64,000 nt of DNA from Forficula auricularia (lineage: Eukaryota > Arthropoda > Insecta > Dermaptera > Forficulidae): the NCBI GenBank assembly GCA_024734495.1, contig JALMQS010000075.1:11253401-11317400 (forward strand), written 5' to 3'. The notes beneath the pieces were generated by a model. That model did no database searches and was not told the origin of the DNA. It saw nothing but the letters and a program-made list of their open reading frames with translations. A program made the translations under genes and the position numbers. Below are positions 53,094 to 63,302 of the stretch, one piece after another (position 1 is the stretch's first letter; every line of letters begins with the position of its first letter).

Positions 53094-55252
53094 TTAACGT
53101 TATAAATTTGACTTAGAAAAGATCAACATGCCAGGTATGAAAGAAAAATATCAGAGTGAAATCAGAAGGCATGGTGGCAATTATGAGGAAGATGGGTTGC
53201 CTGAAGTGGATGAACTATGGGAAGGAATGAAATTCACTATTAAAGAAGCGGCCAAGGAAGCTTTTGGAGAGGCTGAAAGAATTAAGAACAGGAAGCCATG
53301 GTTTGAAAAGGAATGTGTGGAGGCTGTTGAGAGGAGGAGAGAGATTCGTTTGAAATACCTGGGTGGAGGAGAATCGTTAGAAAATTACAGAGGGGTGCAA
53401 AGAGGGGTGAGTAGGCTTCTGAGACGAAAGAAGAGAGAATTCTATAAAAGAAGGATATCAGATTTAGAGCAAGCCTACGATCAAGGTAGAATAAGAGATT
53501 TCTACCAGGAAATAAGACAAGAAAGAAATGGTTTCAAAGCCAGGTCGTGCATAATTGCTGATATAAATGGTAATGATATAACAGAAAAAGATAAAATCAT
53601 GGCTAGATGGATGAATTACTTCCAAGAGTTGTTAAATTTTACTCCTCCTAGAGAACCCCTAGAGCACATTATATATATTACGGCAGAGAACTATGTTGAA
53701 GTCCCCACCAGGAATGAGATAGCGGAGGCAATGCATCATCTTAAAAACAGAAAGTCACCTGGTATTGATCAAATTCCCTCAGAATTGTTGAAGGCGGGAG
53801 GTGATTCGCTGATGGACATGATGCATATCCTAATAACAAGAATATGGGATAGGGAGGAGATTCCTGGTGAATGGAGAGAAGCATTGATAGTCCCAATACA
53901 TAAAAAAGGTAATAAGAAGATCTGCGGGAATTATAGAGGAATCTCGCTTTTGATAACTGCATATAAGATATTATCTCGTATCTTGCTGAGAAGACTAAGT
54001 CCCATCTCAGAGGAAGTTCTCGGGGAGTATCAGTGCGGTTTCCGTAAGGGTAGATCAACATCGGACCAGCTGTTCAACATCCGACAACTAATGGAGAAGA
54101 GATGGGAATACGCCTTGGATACACACCATCTCTTCATTGATTATAAACAGGCATACGACAGTGTATATAGGGAAAGCCTATGGACTATAATGGAAGAGTT
54201 TGGATTCCCCAAGAAATTAATCAGAATGACAAAGGTATGTGTGTGCGGATCAAAATCTAGAGTGAAGCTGGGTGGAAACTTATCTCAGCCTTTTGAAATT
54301 GGAACGGGTTTGAGACAGGGTGATGCCTTGTCACCATTGTTGTTCAATCTAGTTTTGGAGAAGATAATGAGGAGTGTAAAACGGGTTGACGCGGGCGTGC
54401 CTCTGGGCAGAGTACTGAGGGCCTTCGGATATGCGGATGATATTGATCTTGTCTGCATGAGTGAGGAAGGACTGAAGAGAATGTTCGGTGCGCTCGAGAA
54501 GGGAGGGAATGGGGTGGGTTTAGTTATAAGTGAAGAGAAAACCAAATACATGCTAATGTCGAGATCCATACCAAGTTGCACACCAATGAAAGTGGGGAAC
54601 AGGGTTTTTGAGGGCGTAGCGAGGTTTAAATATTTGGGCGCTATAGTGACGTCGGATGCCAGAATAGACCAGGAAATAATCTCTCGAATACATGCGGGTG
54701 ATAGAGCTTTGGCAAGTCTGAGTGGACTACTTCGAATGAGAGTTCTATCACGAGAAATAAAATTAAAATTATACAATACCTTAATAAGACCGGTTGTGAT
54801 ATATGGCTGTGAGTCGTGGACAATGACGCTACTTAACCAGAGGAGACTGATAAGTTTCGAGAACAAAGTTCTCAGGAATATATGTGGGCCTGTTCAAGAT
54901 CTAACTTCTGGTGAATGGAGACGAAGATCCGAGGAAGAAGTCAGAGACTTGACAAAGCAGCCTTATATCTCAAGTGTAGTGAGGAAAAGAAGATTAGAAT
55001 GGGCCGGTCATGTGGCTCGTGCTCCGAAAACCAGGGACATAAAGAACCTCCACGAGAGCTACCCGCCTGGAAGAAGACCACCAGGCAGACCTAGACAAAG
55101 ATGGCTGGATAATGTCGTCAGAGATCTGCAAGAGCTTCACGTGGGGGCAGGATGGGAGGGATTGGCCCAGGATAGAGGAATATGGAGAGGCATCACGCGA
55201 GAGGCTCAAGCTCTACAAGGGCGATTTGGCCATCGGAAGTAAGTAAGTAAGT
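53094..55252 (+). mobile_element. RTE-type LINE, 5' truncated, with 12 bp target duplication
   Basis: Perfect duplication ataacatattaa at 53082-53093 and 55253-55264. The 3' end is a short (taag)n run (gtaagtaagtaagt), the microsatellite-type tail usual for RTE elements instead of poly(A). The 5' end stops within ORF2 before the reverse transcriptase, with no endonuclease. The long uninterrupted ORF and clean duplication indicate a recent insertion. Confidence 0.9.
53128..55242 (+). CDS. RTE-like retrotransposon ORF2 protein, lacking endonuclease domain
   Basis: 704 aa from the first ATG. The frame opens already at 53098 (RYKFDLEKIN), so the ATG is internal to a truncated ORF. Features: RNRKPW-type linker region (~53-60), RT block RGISLLITAYKILSRILLRR, QCGFRKGRSTSDQLF, motif A FIDYKQAYDSV (~335), motif B GLRQGDALSPLLFNL (~391), motif C FGYADDIDL (~434, catalytic DD intact), KYLGAIVTSD, IYGCESWT (~558) and the C-terminal RRLEWAGHVAR plus GRRPPGRPRQRWLD block. 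It ends GRFGHRK just before the (taag)n tail. The apurinic endonuclease domain expected N-terminal is absent, so autonomous retrotransposition is not expected. Confidence 0.93.
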   Translation: MPGMKEKYQSEIRRHGGNYEEDGLPEVDELWEGMKFTIKEAAKEAFGEAERIKNRKPWFEKECVEAVERRREIRLKYLGGGESLENYRGVQRGVSRLLRRKKREFYKRRISDLEQAYDQGRIRDFYQEIRQERNGFKARSCIIADINGNDITEKDKIMARWMNYFQELLNFTPPREPLEHIIYITAENYVEVPTRNEIAEAMHHLKNRKSPGIDQIPSELLKAGGDSLMDMMHILITRIWDREEIPGEWREALIVPIHKKGNKKICGNYRGISLLITAYKILSRILLRRLSPISEEVLGEYQCGFRKGRSTSDQLFNIRQLMEKRWEYALDTHHLFIDYKQAYDSVYRESLWTIMEEFGFPKKLIRMTKVCVCGSKSRVKLGGNLSQPFEIGTGLRQGDALSPLLFNLVLEKIMRSVKRVDAGVPLGRVLRAFGYADDIDLVCMSEEGLKRMFGALEKGGNGVGLVISEEKTKYMLMSRSIPSCTPMKVGNRVFEGVARFKYLGAIVTSDARIDQEIISRIHAGDRALASLSGLLRMRVLSREIKLKLYNTLIRPVVIYGCESWTMTLLNQRRLISFENKVLRNICGPVQDLTSGEWRRRSEEEVRDLTKQPYISSVVRKRRLEWAGHVARAPKTRDIKNLHESYPPGRRPPGRPRQRWLDNVVRDLQELHVGAGWEGLAQDRGIWRGITREAQALQGRFGHRK

Positions 55253-55269
55253 ATAACATATTAAGTTTT

Positions 55270-55600
55270 GGATCAATAAATACACCTCATTGGTTTATTT
55301 TCAAGCATAAGATCTTTAATAAGATCATCTTAGGGATTTTGTGGTGCTATCTAATTAAATAAATAAATCTTTATTCCTTGACCTGCTTAGAGGCACAAGT
55401 CCTCGGTGGCTAGGTCCTCCAAACATCAATACAATCTAGCTACAATACATTAACAAACATCAATACAAATTAACTACAACAATTTAACAAATAATAAACA
55501 AGTACAAAAAAAAAGGAAAAAAAAATAGAAATGTATGCTCATTAACAAATACTTAACATGACCATAGATTTCCATCAAAAGAAGAAAAGTTGAAGAAAAG
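55270..55600. other. Gene-free spacer
   Basis: 55350-55560 has 'aataaatctttattccttgacc...acaagtcctcggtggctaggtcctcc' followed by internally repeated 'aacatcaatacaa' and 'ctacaatacattaaca', an insect retroelement-tail style. No gene. Confidence 0.45.
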
Positions 55601-55612
55601 TTATAATTTAAT

Positions 55613-55926
55613 TGAGTGGATATCGATGAGGCAGTCCAAAAAAAGAAGATAATTTACACCTCTTTATATGTGATTACTACATTATAATTCTGCTGAGAAT
55701 GAAATACAATATATTATTGCTACTGCCACTGAAAGAGGAGGCAAGAATGTCGCATTGGATTTCCTTCACTGAATTTTCAAAACCCTGAAGAAGGATAGAA
55801 TGGCCTCCGAAACGTCGGTTTTATGAATAAAAAGATAGTGTAAATTATCTTCTTTTTTTGGACTGCCTCATCGATATTCACTCAATTTCACTTATCAGTC
55901 CGTCTCCAAAAATTACTCCAATCTTA
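55613..55926 (+). mobile_element. Penelope tail-only insertion with hammerhead-like core
   Basis: 314 bp with a perfect 12 bp duplication ttataatttaat (55601-55612, 55927-55938). 5' end tgagtggatatcgatgaggc...gaagataatttacac is the inverted copy of the 3' part gtgtaaattatcttc...gcctcatcgatattcactca, then ~70 bp of unrelated sequence, then the tail proper with the core at 55779-55822. Same tail family as 25062-25408. Confidence 0.82.
55779..55822 (+). ncRNA. Hammerhead-like ribozyme motif
   Basis: Helix I aaaacc (55779-55784) with ggtttt (55817-55822), CTGAAGA (55785-55791), weak helix II (gg/cc around atagaat), GAAA (55809-55812), GTC (55814-55816). Identical helix I and cleavage site to 25254-25297, but helix II is eroded. 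Confidence 0.45.
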
Positions 55927-55939
55927 TTATAATTTAATA

Positions 55940-57000
55940 AATGACACTCTGCAATAATTTTTATACTTGAGGATCTACTGTGAAATTTGAATTGTTGAGG
56001 GTGTATTAGGTTTTCGGTTAAATAATAACACCATAAAATAATAGTTATCTAAAACCTGATATATCTTTAATAAATCAAATTTTATCATAAAGAGAAACAA
56101 AGTGGTTGTCCTCTGCTTGATGCAAATAAACATACACAACTCTGCTACTCTCGGCAAAACAAAATCTTTTCTATCAAATTGTATCGGTCTATCCTTAAGT
56201 TTCAAAAATTTTATTACTGAATTTAATTTCTTAAAAAATGACATTCTTCAAAGACATCAAAGAGAATAGGAAAATAAAATGAAATATAATGAATGAAACA
56301 TGATAATCTCAACAAATTATATGTTGTTGTTTTTTACTACATATTTTCACGACTCTAAGAACTGTCTTCAATTATAATTAAACGTTTTAAGATTATAAGT
56401 TTTTTTTATGAAAGATTTGTATTTATTTATATTTACAAAACGATTTTTCAACATATACGAAACAAATATGCGAATAAAGCTTAAGATTTCACCCTCTTAA
56501 GGATCGAATTTGGAAAAATTATTTTTAACTTGGTATATAAGTATTAAGTAGCAGTACTTGTCAACATTCTAGGTCCAAAGGTTCCTTGAGTGACTGAATA
56601 AGTTACCATTCATATAGAAAGATAACAATGTCTTAAAATGTTTAGCTCGACAATTCGTGGATATTTCTGGGCTGTAAGTTCATTCTATGAGATACAATCA
56701 TGGGAAATGGCAGGAATTTTGGAGAGCAGGAGGGGGGTCGTAAAATCCAAAGTTTTTTTGCCCCCTCCCCACATTCGGTTGTTAGGCAATCCACCTATGG
56801 GATAGGTTTGGAGAAGTGAAGGGTGATCGGAAGTGGGGGACCAGGAGGGCTTTCTGAAATTGAATTGAGATCTCAAAAATACAATTGAGGTTTTCTAAAA
56901 TAAATCTGATATTTTCTATAATAAAATTAGAAAAGGTGAGATGATAGTAGAAATATAACATATTATTTCTAATTACAATTAAGTTCAAAACTTCGTGCAT
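55940..57000. other. Gene-free spacer
   Basis: 56340-56450 resembles the hairpin tail at 45690 ('atgaaagatttgtatttattt'). 56685-56876 has frames only in low-complexity sequence. No gene. Confidence 0.45.
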
Positions 57001-57002
57001 AG

Positions 57003-57052
57003 CCATGCCTTGATGATGGCCTGCCCGGGTCAAAACGTTGGCAAAAAAATAA
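57003..57052 (+). mobile_element. Penelope-type terminal scrap
   Basis: ccttgatgatggcctgcccgggtcaaaacgttggc has the order TTGATGA, GGCC stem side, GGGTC, (C)AAAACGTTGG. This is the typical Penelope terminal-repeat hammerhead layout, with a spoiled core. No coding part nearby. Confidence 0.4.
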
Positions 57053-57195
57053 ATTAAATTTCATTTAATTCTGGGTTCAAATAAAAAACTAAATAATAAT
57101 AATATATTAATTAAAAAAACAACTTTCACTCTTATGCTCTTGTCATCTTAAGTATCAGTGGTTCTTAATCTTTTACCACTTGAGGTTCCCTAAAT

Positions 57196-57522
57196 CAGTG
57201 TTCCGGAAAGTGTCTTCCGCGGCACACTGGTGTACCGTGGTCATTAGATGGTGTGCCGCGGAAAAATTTCAAGTTTTGTTAAGATAATTCACCTACCCAT
57301 ATAGCTGAGAGTTATGCGAGCAGCCTTATCAACGATTCCTCCAAATTTTGATCGCCAGTGCTCAGTTAAGCAGGCTCACATTTCTCATTAAACATCATTT
57401 CTTATTATATTGATTATAATAATAAATAAATATTAAATAAACATTGTTTTTTCTTTGGTGTACCTCTAAAATTTCTTGATTTGGTAGGTGTACCTTGAAC
57501 ATAAAAAGTTTGCGGAACACTG
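57196..57522. mobile_element. hAT-type MITE
   Basis: 327 bp between cagtgttccggaaag and ctttttatgttcaagg-facing aaaaagtttgcggaacactg. The outer cagtgttccg/cggaacactg repeat is perfect over 10 bp. Flanks ccctaaat and tcataaat match 6 of 8. Internal 'ggtgtgccgcgg' and 'gtgtaccgtgg' are typical of this MITE type. Confidence 0.65.
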
Positions 57523-57524
57523 TC

Positions 57525-57890
57525 ATAAATAATTTAGAATATTTTCATCATGTCCACGGATTTTACTAACATAATAATTAATACCTGGAACATCGATTGT
57601 TGCTCGAACATTTTTTGCTTTAGTTGAAAGCGATCCATAATATTATTTTTAATTTTTTTCAAGTTGCCAAAGGTTTAAGATCAGTTTTATAATATTTGAA
57701 AGTTCTGATTCCATATTATATACCTATTAATGTTGTCTAATTTGAAAAAAAAAATCGAAATCGGTCAAATTTCACCGAGTTCAGTGACATAATTACTCCT
57801 AGAAGTTAAGTATTTTGTTAATAGAGGTTTCCAAGCGAGCTCTGAATTGTCCAACGGAAAAAGTTATAAAGATAATAATTTCAAAGAGAA
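57525..57890. other. Gene-free spacer
   Basis: Nothing recognised. Confidence 0.45.
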
Positions 57891-57892
57891 TT

Positions 57893-58145
57893 GAATATTT
57901 TTTTTAATTCTAACGATACTACAAGAAGCACACTGAGGATGTGTTTCCACGTAACTTTCCCTTACCTTGCCTTTTTCTATTACAATACTTACAATTAGAC
58001 TAATGTTTCATTAAGAACAGGTTTCTTCATTTTTGTAATCTGTTAAAATATTTGAGATGAACAAGGTGTCTCGATTTTGATAAGATTATAGACAGGTTTT
58101 ATGGTAGTGGTGTCCAAGAAATGCTGACGAGTATAAATTAGGTGA
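57893..58145 (+). repeat. Interspersed repeat family D, copy 2
   Basis: Matches 30286-30545 in the same orientation. Confidence 0.65.
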
Positions 58146-58149
58146 TTAT

Positions 58150-59560
58150 TAATTGTATATGATCTTGCAGTTTTTGCAGATAAGGCAAAGGAAAAAATGG
58201 AAAAGTGTCAGGAAATTTGGTAGAAGATAAAAATTTAAATTTAAAATTAGCGGTTTTAGATAAAATATTTTAGAAAAATCTTTAAAAGGGTGGTGATTAG
58301 CAGTGAATCTTTTTTAAAAAATTCAAGGAAATGATTACTATAAGAATTTCCCTGAATGAACTTTTATAGGCTCTTGACACTTCACCTTGATAACTTCTGG
58401 TCTTATTATATCGATTTGTCCTTCGCAATATTTATTTAAAGTAAATTTAAAAAATTATGAAGTTACAAAAAACTTATCGAATTGAATATTAATTATGAAT
58501 CGAGTTGATTTGAATGAAACTTTTTTTATAAGGAACAAATTATTCTGCAAATATAACCGAATTATAGTTCTTTAATTGAATACGATTTAATAAGACTCAA
58601 ATTATATAAAAATCTTAGATAAAAGAACTGATCTATTATTTTATAGATGAAACAAACCTAATCAGTTTTTTTTCTAATGAAAAATAAAAACATTTTAGCA
58701 CAAAAATGAACTTAATGAATTTTCTATAGATTCCCTTTTCCCGTTACAGTGAGTACCTAAATCAAGGATGTCCAACCTGTGGCCCGCGAGCCGCATGCGG
58801 CCCAGGACTGCAATGAATGTGGCCCAACATAAAATCATAAACTTCCTTAAAACATTGAGATTTATATATAGAGATATATTTATTCCCTTTTTCGAAAAAT
58901 GAATGTACATTGTACAATATGTGAAGCTTTATTCAAGAATAAAATTCACTAAAAGCAAAATTATAAGCTCAACTATAAAAATAAAAAAAAAATATTTTTG
59001 AATATATAAAAAATCTTCTTCTTATATTTTCATTTTCTAAAATATTTATTATTTCAGTAATTTATATGTTACGGCACTAGCCAAGTCTATTAATCATCAT
59101 GGCCTGATGATTTTTACTTTCACATTTATATTCTATAGAATATATAATTGTGAAGTATTGCGATCGCCTGGCGAGGTCCTGACTCTTTATTTTTATCTGA
59201 AATAAGAAATCTGAAAATCTACTGTGAAGATTTCGAAAAATTTTAAATTTTGAATCTGGAACTAGATTTCAAGATTTTCGAAAAAATAATCATCATTTTG
59301 GTCTATTTTCGTCTCCATTTTCATTAGAAATAATTTTTCTACTTACAAACTTTCTGATTGAATGTTCTAGAACAACAATTAGACACCGATCTGAAAGAAA
59401 AATTGAATATTGTCTCTTTATTAGTATTTTATATTAATTATCTACCCATGAAAAAATATAAACAAATACTAATATATAATATCACTTTTTGTAAGTATGT
59501 AGGTATGTATTTACATATACGAGGAGCTATTTTCAAGAAAATTTACGAAAAGTAAAATTA
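58150..59560. other. Gene-free spacer with hAT-type scrap
   Basis: 58764-58830 'ggatgtccaacctgtggcccgcgagccgcatgcggccc' is the start of a hAT-type repeat widely seen in animals; its other end was not found. 58695-58910 and 59358-59555 frames have no domain. Confidence 0.45.
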
Positions 59561-59567
59561 GAAGCTC

Positions 59568-60392
59568 TGCAATGGTCCTGTGGATTGAACCATAATTTAT
59601 TTTTAATAATTAATTAAATTCTTATTTTTATTCATCATTAAGTCTAATTGAGGCAATCAATTGATCATCAAACAAGGGAGACTTATGAGTTCTGGGAAGG
59701 CGTAGCAATGACCGGTGATTAACAACATAGAAGACCATTGACATGAGCAAGTTCCGCAAGTCGTCATTGTCATGAGAGAGAGTGAGCATCTACTGCTATC
59801 AAGTGCTCAGAATATCTCTACACAAATACTGTAATATTCAAGTTCAGTAGTCATTGTCAGGAGAGAGAGTGAGCATCTACTGCTATCAAGTGCTCAGAAT
59901 ATATCTACACAAATACTGTTATATTCAAGTTCTACAAGTCATTGACATGACATGAGTGAGGAGAATTGACAATTAACATTCTATTATTATTACCACAGCG
60001 AGAGAGCCAAAAGCTGCAACTTCTCCTGATATATCTATATATGTTCTATATTCCTTTCTTCATCGAGTAACCTTCGTCATCTAAGGCCCAGTATTAATGG
60101 TACACGTTCGTCGCTAATACCAGGACTTCCGGCATACAAGGCGCATACCGCTGATATATATATAATTATCTACATTGAGACCCGAGAAGCACACCTTCGA
60201 AGTCGGCGCTCAAACCCATTATATATATATTATTCTCACCGGCCGTTCTTCAGCAGCGACGAGTCTATCAATAATCCTGCTGGACCCAAACGAGTTTGCC
60301 GTGTACGACACTCTCTACTTCACCTCAACTAATTGTACTGCTAAGGAATAAAACAATATCATTGTCTATTATAACCGCTGGTCTGTATAACA
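59568..60392 (+). repeat. Left LTR
   Basis: Starts TGCAATGGTCC. The end is set at ...ctgtataaca (60392) as a TG...CA LTR; ...atagca at 60403 is an alternative. Internal ~100 bp direct duplication (catctactgctatcaagtgc at ~59789 and ~59873). Poly(A) signal aataaaa at ~60346. Confidence 0.7.
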
Positions 60393-61001
60393 TTATTTAT
60401 AGCATTAGTACCAGGAAGCCCATTTCCCTACATCCTTCACTCATCACCCTCAAATTTCATTCTCCATTTTAGGGACGTGCCACTTGGATCAGACACTGAG
60501 GGACACACCCACCCCATAAACAAATAGCGAAGCAGATTAATTTAACACTAACGTAATAAAATAAAGCCCAATTTCCCTAGTACATAAGTTACATTCACCC
60601 CCCTTGCCCCTTAATAACCCCCCACCCCCTCGTGTGGTGTTCGTAAGCTGGGATTGGATAGGCCGCAAAAGAAGCCGGTATTCTACTGATCCAGGTGACA
60701 AGTCCCCATTCATTTTCAAAAAATCATTTCATCCCACAATTTCCTGGTACTATAATTCTGAAAATACATGTGAAAATATCTACGTTTACCCAGAGATTAG
60801 CAGGTTCCTTTGTTTAAAAAAAAAAAATTTATTATATTGAAAAAAAATTTTTACAAAAGAAATTTATTTTATATTTGCCTGAATTAAAAATAAGTAAATA
60901 ACCAAAGGCCATTGACACTTCCACCTACTAATTATAAATTTAACTTCAAATATTTATTTACTTTTTGCCTCTTGTTTTTCTTCTTTCGAGTCTTATTATC
61001 G

Positions 61002-62021
61002 ATGTCGGACGTACAGGGGACACTTTCTATGCTCGCTGGACCGACGGCGGGCACCGGGGATGCATCCTCAAGACCAATTCACTCCGGCCAATCAGAACAT
61101 AATAATCAGAATAAGATGCAGTTCTCCACAGACCCCAGAGACGCATTGGACAGAGCGCCAGGTAGAGAAAAGTCACCCCCAACCCCTTCCACCATCCCCA
61201 ATAACGATGATACGCAGGCAATGTTCAGGCAGATGATGACTGCGATGGAGAATATGAATGCAAATATAAATAGCAATATGAATGGTAAATTTGAGAGTAT
61301 GAATGGTAAATTTGAAAGTATGAATGGTAAATTTGAAAGTTTGAATGGTAAATTTGAAAGTTTGAATGGTAAATTTGAAAATATGGATAGTAGACTTGAA
61401 AATTTGAATGGTGAATTTAGAAGTATGAATGATAGATTCGATAATGTAGATGGCAGATTAGAAAATATGAATGGCAGATTTGATGAAATGACCAGTAGGC
61501 TCGATGGGATCGATAGTCGATTTGATGATCATCCCGGAAAGTTTGAAGATGTAACTACCCTCCCAACCACTCAAACCCCTCCATTAAAAATTCATTTTGC
61601 AACCGCGGTATCCACAGCCGAACTCACCGAAACCACACAAGAACTCAATTCAGACCCCCTTAAGAATGTTAATATTAGTCTCATCATAGAGCCCACCACC
61701 GAATTAAAGTCAGTAACCTATCTACCCGGCATAGAGATTAATGAACCAATTGATAAACCACAAATTATTGAAATTAAGTCCCCATCGCCCTTAGTTAAAA
61801 TCGCTACAAATCCCATAATCGAAATCACCCCCACAAATAAAATTTTACTTGGTTTGGACACATATTTTAAAGAGTATTTAAAGGCATTTTTAAGTTTAAA
61901 ATTAATAAAATTAAAATCATTAATACTATTTATTGGCCACGTGCTTCAGAATCAAGTGCACCCCGGCCACTTGGCGTTGGAACAAATCGTTCGTAACGCC
62001 TCGCGGAATCACACACGCTAA
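61002..62021 (+). CDS. Gag-like coiled-coil protein of the LTR element
   Basis: 339 aa from ATG 61002 (MSDVQGTLSML); the frame upstream starts only with TTG. A polypyrimidine tract ending ttcgag lies ~15 nt upstream, a possible splice acceptor for a subgenomic leader. Residues ~1-85 are polar and low-complexity. ~93-185 consist of about 13 heptads of MNGKFES type, drifting to MDSRLEN, MNDRFDN and VDGRLEN, with hydrophobic residues at positions 1 and 5: a predicted coiled coil. The rest is Pro/Thr-rich, then a basic Leu/Lys-rich C-terminus. No CCHC zinc knuckle, protease or polymerase. Position just inside the 5' LTR suggests a gag derivative, but I do not recognise a capsid domain. Confidence 0.7.
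   Translation: MSDVQGTLSMLAGPTAGTGDASSRPIHSGQSEHNNQNKMQFSTDPRDALDRAPGREKSPPTPSTIPNNDDTQAMFRQMMTAMENMNANINSNMNGKFESMNGKFESMNGKFESLNGKFESLNGKFENMDSRLENLNGEFRSMNDRFDNVDGRLENMNGRFDEMTSRLDGIDSRFDDHPGKFEDVTTLPTTQTPPLKIHFATAVSTAELTETTQELNSDPLKNVNISLIIEPTTELKSVTYLPGIEINEPIDKPQIIEIKSPSPLVKIATNPIIEITPTNKILLGLDTYFKEYLKAFLSLKLIKLKSLILFIGHVLQNQVHPGHLALEQIVRNASRNHTR
61278..61550 (+). repeat. 21 bp coding minisatellite
   Basis: Unit atgaatggtaaatttgaaag(t) repeats nearly exactly five times (61278-61382) and continues as diverged 21-mers to ~61550. The period equals one heptad, so copy-number change would lengthen the coiled coil without shifting the frame. Confidence 0.9.
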
Positions 62022-62024
62022 AAT

Positions 62025-63300
62025 CAATGAAAAGAAAATATTTTGTTGATCCACGTGAAATCTAAGAAAATTGTCTTCCCACTGATATCCGTCTTAAAAA
62101 TGTAAAAATAACAACCAAACCAAGTTTTATTTATTTCTCCCCCACTATCGTATTCATTTTTTATTGCTATCATTTGTTGCATATATATATAATTTGTTCA
62201 ATGAAATCTCCGCCTTAAATCTTACAAATTTCATAGCCCCCACATTATAAAAATATAAATTTACCAGTCCCCATTAAATTCTTAATTATATCATTTAACA
62301 TAGTTTAAATAAATCTATTATTAATTGCATACCATTAAAATCACTAATTCATTCGTTCCCAGTAAAAGCAGTAAATAGAAAATACATTAATCCGTTCTAT
62401 TAAATTCACGTTTATAAAATCAATCGAGCCCTCATTTTTATATTTTGTCATTAGTTTTTATTTTATTTCTTACCCGATTAACTAAAATTTAGATCCCCTA
62501 TTAAATTTACACTTCACCCTCCCACACATAATTACTATATTTTAGTCCTTTATTTTAAATACCCCAGTGATATCATCTATCTTGTTGTTTGTTTTGTTAG
62601 ATCAGTCATTGTTAAGAGCTATAATTGTCAATGCTATTGTGATCAAATCAATTACATAGTATAATGCATTTATATTTTTGCCATCTATTATAAATTGCAA
62701 ACTCGTGTTATTATCAAAGCCTGCTATTGCTTGCATTCTCGTTATACCTTCTCTACTCAGGTCACTCACTTATTAATTCCTAATCCCATAGAATCATAAC
62801 AACCCAAATATCAATATTATTCGAATAAAAGAAGATATTCCTAATTCCTTGTGTCATGTGTCATAAACACAAACCCCATAGTAATCCTAAGCACCTCTGC
62901 CCTTCCATATTAAATAATTTTCTACCCTTTTTACCTGTTGCTCGAAAATCTGGTGTGTCTCGAGGTAAGTGGACGCAAATGAATCAATATTTCACTTAAC
63001 GCCTAAATTACTCTAAATAAACATGTTAGTCGTGTGATTGTTCCCACCCTGAATCTGGGATGATTAATATACCCTGGTGAATTGAGTGAGGTCTCGGCGA
63101 TGCGTTTTCGAGTTACCGTGCGTTCTGGTGAGTCTGGAGTCCGTCTGTCCGCAACCCCGATACATAAATAAATAGTCGAGCACTTTTGTCCCCAATAAAT
63201 ACCCCATAGATAAGTATCAAAAGAAAAATAAATGAATATCTATCAATATCCCTATAATATCTCAATATATTTAATCATTTTTCTTTACCATAACGTCGGA
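62025..63300. other. Non-coding interior of the LTR element
   Basis: AT-rich and C-rich on the + strand with many 'cccc' runs. No ORF over 60 codons. This is the place where pol would lie in an autonomous element. Confidence 0.6.
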
Positions 63301-63302
63301 GG

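Noticed and set aside
54285..54866. 193-codon minus-strand ORF
   Set aside because: Antisense shadow of the RTE reverse transcriptase.
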